Positions 1 through 5,022 are shown, counted from the first letter of the stretch. The stretch: DNA of 5,022 nucleotides from Acidobacteriota bacterium (GCA_003224995.1 QIAI01000009.1:1-5022), one strand, 5' to 3'. Numbers and translations: made by a program. The notes: a model not told the origin generated them from the letters alone.

Positions 1-127
1 CGTAAGAAATGAAGTGAACATCGTGGCCGCGCTGGGCGAGCTCCAAACCCAGTTCCGTCGCGACCACCCCGCTCCCGCCATAGGTGGGATAACAGGTAAT
101 TCCGATTTTCATTCTTTCGCTGGACAT
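1..127 (-). CDS. bshA: BshA, N-acetyl-alpha-D-glucosaminyl L-malate synthase (5' part only)
   Basis: This is the N-terminal end of a GT4-family glycosyltransferase; the rest lies beyond the left edge. The visible protein contains MKIGITCYPTYGGSG followed by VVATELGLELAQRGHDVHFIS. This closely resembles the start of BshA, including the glycine-rich GGSG loop and first Rossmann helix. BshA is known to join UDP-GlcNAc and L-malate in the first step of bacillithiol synthesis, in the cytoplasm. Two ATGs are possible: 127 (adds MSSER) and 112 (starts directly at MKIG). Neither has a good Shine-Dalgarno sequence, and BshA proteins usually begin just before KIGITCYP, so 112 is a real alternative. The gene follows the PilZ gene by about 70 nt on the same strand. 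Assignment rests on about 37 residues, but these are very characteristic. Confidence 0.85.
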   Translation of the reverse strand, partial: MSSERMKIGITCYPTYGGSGVVATELGLELAQRGHDVHFISY

Positions 128-198
128 AGAGTCTGTAGGTTCGATGGTCCCCAACCAGGTGCGATTCAGATTTTATGCGGGTTTCAGGGGTCAGGCGT

Positions 199-879
199 TC
201 ATTCGTTCGGAGCTTTGCGGTCGAAGACATTCGCGCGCTGGGGATCGACCTTTTCCAGGTAAGTCTGCAGACGTTGCTTTGTGTCCGGAGTCATGCTGAT
301 AAATTCGACTCCGTTGCCTACTCCGGGATCGCTGGTGCGCACCACGGCAGAAGTCGAAATCTTCTCCTCATCGATCCAGAACTCGACCCGCAGGGTGATT
401 CCGATCGCGAGCGGCAGAATGGTCTCCACGTAGCAGCCGTTGCCGCTGACGTCCGTCGCATTCACCCGCATGGGAGTTTTTACGCGTTCGTCGCGCAACT
501 CCAGCGGAAAGGAGATGCGATGGCGCGTGAAGCGGCGACGGTTACTGGGCTCAGGAGATGGCGTTATCTGTTCCGGGGAAAGCTCGTTTCTCCAGGGGCA
601 ATCCTGATCGGTGACGATTTGGACGCCGGCTTGGACTTTCTGCACGGGGCCGCCATCCATGACCCAGATTACTTTGCAGCGCGACTTGCGGTCGCCATAT
701 TGAACGCCGATAACATCGCCCACTTTCAATTCGTGTTCGAGCCCGGAGAAGAGTGCGCCCGAGCTGCTGATGTTGCGGGCGCGAATATGCTGCGAAAACG
801 TCTGACCATTGGCAGCCATCCCCCACACTCGTACGGAGAGATCGGTCGATGTTCGCGGATCAGGTCGCTGTTCGCTCAT
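199..879 (-). CDS. Tandem PilZ-domain protein, putative c-di-GMP receptor
   Basis: A predicted 226-residue soluble protein with two PilZ-like domains and no signal peptide or membrane segment. Domain 1 (about residues 5-95) has R5-xxx-R9 and then NISSSG at 36-41. Domain 2 (about 113-205) has RRRFTRHR at 114-121, giving R115-xxx-R119, then DVSGNG at 143-148 and a GVEF strand near 190. RxxxR plus [D/N]xSxxG is the known c-di-GMP-binding signature of PilZ, and here both copies are complete. The linker at 100-113 is rich in Pro, Ser and Glu. PilZ proteins commonly act on motility, exopolysaccharide or transcription; nothing here shows the target. The start chosen is the ATG at 879; a TTG at 906 would add nine residues. 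Neither has a clear ribosome-binding site. It lies between hpnK and bshA on the same strand. Confidence 0.85.
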   Translation of the reverse strand: MSEQRPDPRTSTDLSVRVWGMAANGQTFSQHIRARNISSSGALFSGLEHELKVGDVIGVQYGDRKSRCKVIWVMDGGPVQKVQAGVQIVTDQDCPWRNELSPEQITPSPEPSNRRRFTRHRISFPLELRDERVKTPMRVNATDVSGNGCYVETILPLAIGITLRVEFWIDEEKISTSAVVRTSDPGVGNGVEFISMTPDTKQRLQTYLEKVDPQRANVFDRKAPNE

Positions 880-911
880 GGTTGCAATGAAAACGCGCTC
901 GGCCAATGATA

Positions 912-924
912 GCCTGACTCAGGC
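912..924. promoter_or_regulatory. Perfect 6+1+6 inverted repeat upstream of the PilZ gene
   Basis: GCCTGA-C-TCAGGC is a perfect dyad with a one-base centre, 32 nt upstream of the PilZ ATG at 879. On the minus strand it is directly followed by TATCAT, one mismatch from a consensus -10 box. No convincing -35 box was found at 16-18 nt. It may be an operator for a dimeric regulator or a chance palindrome; there is no second copy in the window to compare. Confidence 0.25.
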
Positions 925-998
925 GTGGCAGAAATTACTGAAGTTACCGCATAATGCCCACCGTGGTACATCAGCTTTGTTCCTGGCCGGGTCCGACT

Positions 999-1859
999 TT
1001 AAAGATCACGATAGGAAATCAGTTGCACCCCACGTTTTTCCAGCGCTGCACGAGCTTCCGCGGAAGTTAATACGGCAAGTTCCTCCACGCGGGACTCGCG
1101 CAGGCGAGTGCCTACGGCCCGAAGATCGTCGTCCAGATAGCCGGGATGGCAGACGAATTCCCACGTGCCCTCCGGCATGTTTTCTGCAATGGCGCGAAAG
1201 AGGTCAGGATTGAGATGGCCGGTGGCCACGATTCCCAGGGTGCCGTCGGGAGTGCGCAAACCCGCTCGCGCGACCGCTCGCCGGAAAGATCCCGCCAAGC
1301 CGCGCAGGGTTTTCACCTGAGCGTAGCGTTTCCATAAACGTCGTTGAGCGCCCGCAAAATTCGCGGCAATCACTTCAAAGGGATTGCGGATGGCTGGCAC
1401 GCCACAGGTGCGAGCGGCGCGAAGAATCCCGGATAACGCGGAGGGAAACATGTGGGTGTGTTTATGCGTGTCAAGATGCGAGACTTGGATAGCATGCGAC
1501 TGCAGCTTGCGAATCTGCGCCGTCGTTTCGTCCTCGACTTGATCGGAATCGATGCGTCCTGAGAGGGCGCGCAGGGCAAATCCGCTGATCCCGTTGCGAA
1601 ATGCGTTTCCGTCTTTCGTGTCGACCAGCGAAGGCAGACGGGCCGGATCCAGCAGGGGCTTGCCATCCAGCAACACCACGTGACATCCCGTGCTCAAAGA
1701 AACTTGGGATTTCGCCAACTCGATCGCCTCGGTGAATGCCGAAGAGTTCGCCATGAGCGTGGCCGAGGTGACGATGCCATGCTGATGTGCTTCGACAATC
1801 GCGCGATTGATGCCGTAGGTCAGTCCGAAGTCGTCCGCATTGATAATCAGACGGCGCAC
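999..1859 (-). CDS. hpnK: HpnK-type carbohydrate deacetylase (YdjC/ChbG family)
   Basis: A predicted 286-residue member of the YdjC/ChbG deacetylase family, most like HpnK, the hopanoid-biosynthesis-associated branch. The family is metal-dependent and removes N-acetyl groups from sugars; HpnK is known to act in hopanoid side-chain maturation on an N-acetylglucosaminyl-hopanoid. Visible motifs are NADDFG at residues 7-12 (metal-binding Asp pair), GCHVVLLDGKP at 58-68 with H60, HLDTHKHTHMFP at 128-139 with H128 and H132, and CHPGYLDDDL at 237-246. Length fits the family. The start is taken as GTG at 1859, just before the RRLIINADD strand; the frame stays open upstream to a GTG at 2021, but that 54-residue extension does not resemble the family. 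There is no Shine-Dalgarno before 1859. Other hpn genes are not visible, so the hopanoid role rests on sequence resemblance alone. Confidence 0.85.
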   Translation of the reverse strand: MRRLIINADDFGLTYGINRAIVEAHQHGIVTSATLMANSSAFTEAIELAKSQVSLSTGCHVVLLDGKPLLDPARLPSLVDTKDGNAFRNGISGFALRALSGRIDSDQVEDETTAQIRKLQSHAIQVSHLDTHKHTHMFPSALSGILRAARTCGVPAIRNPFEVIAANFAGAQRRLWKRYAQVKTLRGLAGSFRRAVARAGLRTPDGTLGIVATGHLNPDLFRAIAENMPEGTWEFVCHPGYLDDDLRAVGTRLRESRVEELAVLTSAEARAALEKRGVQLISYRDL

Positions 1860-1865
1860 GCGAGC

Positions 1866-1871
1866 AGTGTA
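1866..1871 (-). promoter_or_regulatory. Possible -10 box for a leaderless hpnK transcript
   Basis: TACACT on the minus strand ends 6 nt before the hpnK GTG (1859). If used as a -10 box, transcription would begin at or next to the start codon. No Shine-Dalgarno is present, which would agree with leaderless translation. The best -35 match (TTCTAC, 16-nt spacing) is poor, so this is weak. The surrounding gene-free stretch from 1860 to 2040 holds no other feature that I recognise. Confidence 0.2.
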
Positions 1872-2040
1872 GCAGGCAAGGGCAAGGGTAGAATGACGTG
1901 CGCGCAGCAGTGCGCTGGAGACGAATGTTTGACCGCTCTTTTGAGTGCCGCGTATCCTCACAAACGGCGCGCTTTGCACGGATGCCCGTAAATGTTGGGC
2001 GAGCCGGCGCTCACGGCTCACAACGAACCAGGTGTGCGAG

Positions 2041-2078
2041 GGGCGGTTAGCTCAGTTGGTTAGAGCGCCTGCCAAGCA
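2041..2078 (+). pseudogene. Truncated tRNA gene: 5' half only (tRNA-Val-like)
   Basis: From 2041 the sequence reads as an intact tRNA 5' half: acceptor strand GGGCGGT (2041-2047), TA, D-stem GCTC (2050-2053), D-loop AGTTGGTTA, D-stem GAGC (2063-2066), G26, then the 5' anticodon stem CCTGC and C32 (2068-2073). The next bases, AAGCA, would fit the far side of an anticodon arm such as CCTGC-CTTACAA-GCAGG with U33 and the anticodon missing, but the match then stops. No variable region and no T-arm (GGTTCGA-type) follow. At 2110-2116, ACCTCCC could pair with the acceptor strand with one mismatch, which may be a relic or chance. The GGGCGGT start suits tRNA-Val(UAC), but amino-acid identity cannot be fixed without an anticodon. 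It is not a functional tRNA as it stands. Confidence 0.65.
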
Positions 2079-2082
2079 AATA

Positions 2083-2110
2083 TGAGCGCGCTCTTGAGAT
2101 TAAGCGCTCA
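2083..2110 (-). terminator. Hairpin after the mutarotase gene, possible terminator
   Basis: TGAGCGC and GCGCTCA form a perfect 7-bp stem with a 14-nt loop, beginning 12 nt after the mutarotase stop codon. The position suits transcription termination of the fucose genes. There is no proper U-run after the stem on the minus strand (only TATTT), so intrinsic termination would be weak. It also lies inside the region where the 3' half of the broken tRNA should be, so it may instead be part of the rearranged junction. Confidence 0.35.
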
Positions 2111-2122
2111 CCTCCCCAACAC

Positions 2123-2461
2123 TTAACGTTCCAGCTTGAAGATTCTTTCCATAGGCAGCCATTTCTCACCGGGCTTGGCTTCCGGCAATGGCTGCTGAAA
2201 CTTCCACATCAGCTTTTCCCATGCGACCACCGTTGGATTCTGCCGATCGGCTTCGGTTTTCCTTTCGAATGAGAAACTCTCATCGACTTCCATGACCATG
2301 AACATGCGCGTACCGAGCAGGTAGATCTCAGTGTCTACGATGCCGGCGCTTTTGATGCTCTCCGTGATCTCCGGCCAGATTTTGGCGTGATATTTCCGGT
2401 ATTCGGCGATCAGGCTGGGATCACTTTTCAGATCGAGCGTGAAGCAAAAACGGCGGCTCAC
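2123..2461 (-). CDS. L-fucose/L-rhamnose mutarotase (RhaM family, DUF718)
   Basis: A predicted 112-residue single-domain protein of the RhaM (PF05336-type) ferredoxin-like family, which interconverts alpha and beta anomers of deoxy sugars in the cytoplasm. E20-Y21-RKY-H25 followed by IWPEI matches the catalytic Tyr/His segment of E. coli RhaM (Y18, H22). The AIYL-like strand appears as TEIYLLG at 44-50, and MFMVMEVD at 53-60 matches the next strand. RhaM has a Trp-Trp pair where this protein has W81-E82 (AWEKLMWKF). The genetic context makes L-fucose the likely substrate, supplying the correct anomer to the fucose dehydrogenase encoded upstream. The start is the GTG at 2461, which overlaps the stop of the permease remnant as GTGA and suggests translational coupling. 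The frame is open far upstream, but that sequence is antisense-like filler across the SDR gene. Confidence 0.85.
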   Translation of the reverse strand: MSRRFCFTLDLKSDPSLIAEYRKYHAKIWPEITESIKSAGIVDTEIYLLGTRMFMVMEVDESFSFERKTEADRQNPTVVAWEKLMWKFQQPLPEAKPGEKWLPMERIFKLER

Positions 2462-2664
2462 GGCAGGACGTCCGATGCGCCGGTTGCGCGAACTTGCGAT
2501 CCGAGGAAACTGTAGTAAGCAATGAACACGTACGCGCCCAAGAGCACGATGTAAGCTGCCGCGAGACTTTGAACCCGTTGAGCGATGAAACCCATCGGCA
2601 GAGTGAAGATCCCTCCGCCGGTGATGACCATGACCCGAAAAGAGCCCGCTTCGGAAGCTGTCAT
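2458..2664 (-). pseudogene. fucP: C-terminal remnant of a FucP-type sugar:H+ symporter (MFS)
   Basis: A 68-codon frame encoding two hydrophobic segments, about residues 11-28 (VMVITGGGIFTLPMGFIA) and 34-53 (LAAAYIVLLGAYVFIAYYSF). Spacing and content resemble the last two transmembrane helices of FHS/FucP-family permeases, where a GG-[AG]-[IV]-xxPxMG motif begins helix 11 and a YxxIAYY-like stretch ends helix 12. A whole permease has about 400-430 residues, so roughly 350 N-terminal residues are absent. The frame is the same as that of the upstream SDR and is closed by that SDR's TAA at 2680-2682; codons between them (ASAK) also read like permease sequence. No Shine-Dalgarno precedes the ATG at 2664. 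Its stop overlaps the mutarotase GTG. It is probably a deletion remnant; a translated two-helix mini-protein cannot be excluded. Confidence 0.65.
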
Positions 2665-2679
2665 TTTTGCAGATGCAAT

Positions 2680-3450
2680 TTATGTCAGTGCACGGTCGAG
2701 GTGCACGTAGCCGCCATCGACAAACAGGTGTTGACCGGTGACGTGACCCGCCCGCGGTGAAATGAGAAATGCTACCATTGCGGCGATTTCGGCGGGTTCG
2801 GTCATTCTCTTTTGGAGTGGAATTTTGCCCAGAATGGTTTGCAGCTTCCGTTGTGGATCGGGAAACGTATGCAGCCATTGCTGGTAAAGAGGCGTCATCA
2901 CTTCGGCCGGGACAATGCTATTCACGCGAATTCCGTAATCGAGGAGTTCTGCAGCCCACTCACGAGTTAACGCAAGAATTGCGCCTTTGGCCGAGGCATA
3001 GCCTGAGGTTCCGCCCTGGCCGGTGACCGCCGTTTTCGAGGCGATGTTCACGATGCAGCCGCGCGATTTCTTAAGTTGCGGCAGGGCGTAATGGGCCATG
3101 TTGTAGTAGTGCAGCAGATTGCGCTCGAGGGACGCAATATACTCTTGCGGGCTGCCGTGCTCGAGTCCGACCTTGTCGTTTACTCCCGCATTGTTGACCA
3201 GAGCATCGACGCGGTGGTGTTTTTCGATTGCGTTCTGAACTGCTGTCTCGCAGTTTTCCGCACACGAGAGATCGACAATGACCAACTGACTTCCGGGAAT
3301 CTCGTTGTACAGACGACTGCCCGCTTCGAGGTCGCGATCGATGATGACCGGCGATGCACCTTCTGCCGCTAGCGTGCGAACAATCGCTTCGCCAATGCCT
3401 TTGGCGCCGCCGGTTACCAGGACAACTCTGTCATTGAGTTTAAGGTCCAT
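2680..3450 (-). CDS. SDR-family L-fucose dehydrogenase
   Basis: A predicted 256-residue classical short-chain dehydrogenase of normal length. It shows the cofactor motif TGGAKGIG at 13-20, an acidic D38 at the end of strand 2 (favouring NAD+ over NADP+), NNAG at 86-89, and the catalytic tetrad N111, S138, Y151, K155 (YASAK). The ending VTGQHLFVDGGYVHLDRALT is typical of bacterial L-fucose dehydrogenases from oxidative fucose clusters, which turn L-fucose into L-fuconolactone; such enzymes often also accept L-galactose or D-arabinose. Substrate assignment is inferred from this resemblance and from the lactonase, mutarotase and second SDR beside it. The ATG at 3450 lies 8 nt after the stop of the upstream SDR, with no strong Shine-Dalgarno, so coupling to upstream translation is likely. 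The permease remnant follows in the same frame after the TAA. Confidence 0.85.
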   Translation of the reverse strand: MDLKLNDRVVLVTGGAKGIGEAIVRTLAAEGASPVIIDRDLEAGSRLYNEIPGSQLVIVDLSCAENCETAVQNAIEKHHRVDALVNNAGVNDKVGLEHGSPQEYIASLERNLLHYYNMAHYALPQLKKSRGCIVNIASKTAVTGQGGTSGYASAKGAILALTREWAAELLDYGIRVNSIVPAEVMTPLYQQWLHTFPDPQRKLQTILGKIPLQKRMTEPAEIAAMVAFLISPRAGHVTGQHLFVDGGYVHLDRALT

Positions 3451-3458
3451 TGCTTGGA

Positions 3459-4238
3459 TTAACCGTGCAAATTCATGAAGCCGCCGTCAATCGGATAATC
3501 TACGCCAGTGATAAATGCCGCGGCGCCCGAACATAGAAAAAGCGCCAGCGAGGCAACTTCCTCAGGCTCCCCCATGCGGCCGATGGGCTGCGCTGCAGAC
3601 AACTTATGAAACATCTCCTTTTCCCGGTCTGGATAATTCTTGCGCAGATATCCATCGACAAACGGAGTGTGCACGCGGGCGGGCGAAATGCAGTTGCAAC
3701 GTATGTTGTAGGCCAGATAGTCACGAGCCACCGAGTAGGTCATCGCAATCACTGCGCCTTTGCTGGTGGAATAGGCAAAGCGGTCCGCCAACCCGGCAGA
3801 TCCCGCGATGGATGCCAGGTTGAGAATGACGCCCGCGCCGTGCGCTTTCATCTCAGGTATGGAGGCGTAAATGCAGTTGTAATAACCCTTCACGTTCACA
3901 CTGACAACGCGATCGAAATCGGCTTCGCTTGTAGTCTCAACAGTCCCAATGTGCGAGACACCGGCATTATTCACCAAGATGTCGATTCGGCTCTGTTTTG
4001 CGACCTCTTGAAAAGTCGAAACGACGCGCGCCTGACGAGTGACATCACATTGGTGCGCGGTCGCCGATCCTCCAGCGCTCACGATCTCCTTCGCAACTCT
4101 TTCGGCCTCATTCTGGTTCACATCCAAGATTCGAATCACCGCGTGATTTTGTGCGAACTTGAGAGCGATGGCGCGTCCGATACCGCTGCCGGCGCCGGTG
4201 ATCACCGCGGTTTTCCCGTCGAGACCGAATTCGCTCAC
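3459..4238 (-). CDS. SDR-family 2-keto-3-deoxy-L-fuconate dehydrogenase
   Basis: A predicted 259-residue classical SDR. Motifs are TGAGSGIG at 14-21, D39 after strand 2 (NAD+ preference), NNAG at 90-93, and the tetrad N115, S143, Y156, K160 (YSTSK). The segment RDYLAYNIRCNCISPARVHT (172-191), followed by PFVDGYLRKNYP, is characteristic of the SDRs found in oxidative L-fucose and related clusters that oxidise 2-keto-3-deoxy-L-fuconate at C4, giving the 2,4-diketo acid later split to pyruvate and lactate. The acyl hydrolase and dehydratase needed around this step are not in the window. The start given is the GTG at 4238, which fits the family length, but a strong Shine-Dalgarno at 4264-4271 instead points to an in-frame CTG at 4256, adding six residues. 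About 100-120 nt separate it from the lactonase stop, so it may have its own promoter. Confidence 0.85.
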   Translation of the reverse strand: MSEFGLDGKTAVITGAGSGIGRAIALKFAQNHAVIRILDVNQNEAERVAKEIVSAGGSATAHQCDVTRQARVVSTFQEVAKQSRIDILVNNAGVSHIGTVETTSEADFDRVVSVNVKGYYNCIYASIPEMKAHGAGVILNLASIAGSAGLADRFAYSTSKGAVIAMTYSVARDYLAYNIRCNCISPARVHTPFVDGYLRKNYPDREKEMFHKLSAAQPIGRMGEPEEVASLALFLCSGAAAFITGVDYPIDGGFMNLHG

Positions 4239-4263
4239 CCCGGGTTGTGCGCTCAGAGGGAAA

Positions 4264-4271
4264 CTCCTCCT
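4264..4271 (-). promoter_or_regulatory. Strong Shine-Dalgarno, AGGAGGAG, upstream of the SDR gene
   Basis: AGGAGGAG on the minus strand is the best ribosome-binding site in the window. No ATG, GTG or TTG lies 5-12 nt downstream; the only candidate there is an in-frame CTG at 4256 (7 nt away). The annotated GTG at 4238 is 25 nt away, too far for normal use. CTCC at 4277-4280 could pair with GGAG at 4267-4270 across a 6-nt loop, which would partly mask the site. Confidence 0.6.
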
Positions 4272-4328
4272 TTCTTGGAGATGAAATCCTGCAGGTTCTT
4301 TACTTCCGCTTTGGGTGAAACGTCACTC

Positions 4329-4346
4329 TTGCATGGCACAGTGCAA
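4329..4346. promoter_or_regulatory. Imperfect palindrome, possible operator between lactonase and SDR
   Basis: TTGCATGGCACAGTGCAA has perfect 5-bp arms (TTGCA/TGCAA) and 6 of 9 symmetric pairs. It lies 12 nt after the lactonase stop and about 90 nt before the SDR start, a plausible place for a LacI- or GntR-type operator controlling the downstream fucose genes. No regulator gene and no second copy are visible, and no clear promoter boxes were found around it, so the call rests on symmetry and position only. Confidence 0.25.
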
Positions 4347-4358
4347 ACTAAGTATGAA

Positions 4359-5022
4359 CTAACTTCGAATCGAGTCCACGTGGGAAGCACCTTCTCCGAG
4401 CGTCGTCCTTAACATGCGGGACCTCACTCCCAAGTTCCACAGCTTCTCGGCGTTGCCACCTAAAATGCCATCCTGGACCTGGCTGCTAAACCGGCTTAAA
4501 TAATCTTTCACCAGACCCATCGCGCGAGCGTACGAAGCGGCGACGGTGCATACCGGCCAATCCGAACCAATCATGAGTCGTGCAGGACCGAAGGCATCGA
4601 GAGCGACGTCAAGAAAAGGCCTGATGTGCTCCGGTCTCCACTCCTTCCAATCTGCTTCTGTGACCAATCCCGAAAGCTTACACATCACGTTTGGGAGCTT
4701 GGCAAGAGCGCGAATTCCAGCTTCCCAGGATTGCATCTCGTGGCTTCTGATTGGAGGTTTTGCCAAGTGATCGAGCACGCAGCGTTGATTGGGAAAGCGC
4801 GCCACAAACTCAGCTGCTATCGGCAGGTGGCGCGGATAAATAAGGATGTCATAGGTCAAATCCCATTCTTCAAGGGCTGCAATGCCATGCAAAAAATCCG
4901 GTCGAAGAAGAAAACGATCGTCGGGTTCGCTTTGCACAATGTGACGAACACCAATGAATTTTGGATTTGCGGCAAACTCGGCGAGTTGCGACCTCACGTC
5001 CGAAGCTCGCAGGTCAACCCAT
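4359..5022 (-). CDS. L-fuconolactonase-type amidohydrolase (COG3618, 5' end missing)
   Basis: The frame is open through the right edge; about 220 C-terminal residues are visible, beginning WVDLRASDV. The first 60-80 residues, with the N-terminal metal-site His segment, lie outside. Recognisable family motifs are GVRHIVQSEPDDRFL (helix after strand 3), YPRHLP, LDHLAKP with its His encoded at 4767-4769, CKLSGL, and GSDWPVC with the catalytic-type Asp encoded at 4560-4562. These are features of the amidohydrolase-2 lactonases that hydrolyse L-fuconolactone to L-fuconate; gluconolactone- or rhamnonolactone-type relatives share them, so the substrate is inferred from the neighbouring fucose SDRs and mutarotase. 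After the usual end (GGNAEKLWNL) there is an extra tail of about 23 residues without recognisable homology. A GTG at 4997 is internal and is not the true start. Confidence 0.85.
   Translation of the reverse strand, partial: WVDLRASDVRSQLAEFAANPKFIGVRHIVQSEPDDRFLLRPDFLHGIAALEEWDLTYDILIYPRHLPIAAEFVARFPNQRCVLDHLAKPPIRSHEMQSWEAGIRALAKLPNVMCKLSGLVTEADWKEWRPEHIRPFLDVALDAFGPARLMIGSDWPVCTVAASYARAMGLVKDYLSRFSSQVQDGILGGNAEKLWNLGVRSRMLRTTLGEGASHVDSIRS

Noticed and set aside
175..909. A 244-residue open frame on the plus strand
   Set aside because: It lies wholly antisense to the PilZ gene, whose motifs are clear; the plus-strand protein has no recognisable family features.
1680..1991. A 103-residue plus-strand frame overlapping the hpnK 5' end and the gap
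   Set aside because: It is mostly antisense to hpnK, without a convincing ribosome-binding site or recognisable domain.
1860..2021. 54-residue N-terminal extension of HpnK, considered as a signal peptide
   Set aside because: It is Arg-rich, lacks a clear hydrophobic core followed by a cleavage site, and has no counterpart in the family, which starts right before the NADDFG strand.
2041..2117. A complete, functional tRNA gene
   Set aside because: The 5' half is perfect, but there is no anticodon loop, variable region or T-arm; the weak acceptor match at 2110-2116 does not rescue the fold.
2462..2878. Long N-terminal extension of the mutarotase frame (to 251 residues)
   Set aside because: The extension overlaps the permease remnant and the SDR in another frame and is Arg/Ser/His-rich shadow sequence; the GTGA overlap and family length set the start at 2461.
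4288..4295. CCTGCAGG palindrome upstream of the SDR
   Set aside because: An 8-bp palindrome is expected by chance at this length scale; there is no further symmetry around it.
3606..4412. A 268-residue open frame on the plus strand
   Set aside because: It is antisense to the KDF-dehydrogenase SDR and crosses its promoter region; it has no domain-like motifs.

Overview
The window looks like chromosomal DNA from a soil-type acidobacterium (Terriglobia/Koribacter-like). This is inferred from moderately GC-rich DNA, a bacillithiol-synthesis gene (bshA), an HpnK-type hopanoid-associated deacetylase, a tandem-PilZ protein and an oxidative L-fucose cluster lying together. Each trait also occurs elsewhere, so the taxonomic call is tentative. 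All recognised protein genes lie on the minus strand, so the map reads right to left; the only plus-strand element is a broken tRNA.

Right half (5022 to about 2123): a compact set of non-phosphorylating (oxidative) L-fucose genes. In transcription order they are an L-fuconolactonase-type amidohydrolase (5' end outside the window), an SDR resembling 2-keto-3-deoxy-L-fuconate dehydrogenase, an SDR resembling L-fucose dehydrogenase, a 68-codon C-terminal remnant of a FucP-type sugar permease, and a RhaM-family sugar mutarotase. The scheme is: the mutarotase interconverts fucose anomers, fucose dehydrogenase makes the lactone, the lactonase opens it to L-fuconate, a dehydratase (not in view) makes 2-keto-3-deoxy-L-fuconate, and the second SDR oxidises this at C4 for later cleavage. 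The two SDRs are 8 nt apart, the permease remnant starts 15 nt after the second SDR, and the mutarotase overlaps the remnant by GTGA, so these reading frames look co-transcribed.

Boundary (about 1860 to 2122): a gene-free stretch. The mutarotase is followed within 15 nt by a 7-bp hairpin and then by the 5' half of a tRNA on the plus strand, which is broken exactly before the anticodon. This junction between the catabolic cluster and the housekeeping-type genes could mark an old insertion or deletion edge.

Left half (1 to 1859): hpnK (GTG start, no Shine-Dalgarno), a tandem-PilZ protein, and the first 42 codons of bshA running off the left edge. No phage gene, transposase or CRISPR array was seen, and I found no clearly new biological system. 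The most notable points are the split tRNA, the permease remnant embedded in an otherwise intact operon, and the start-site puzzle of the first SDR.
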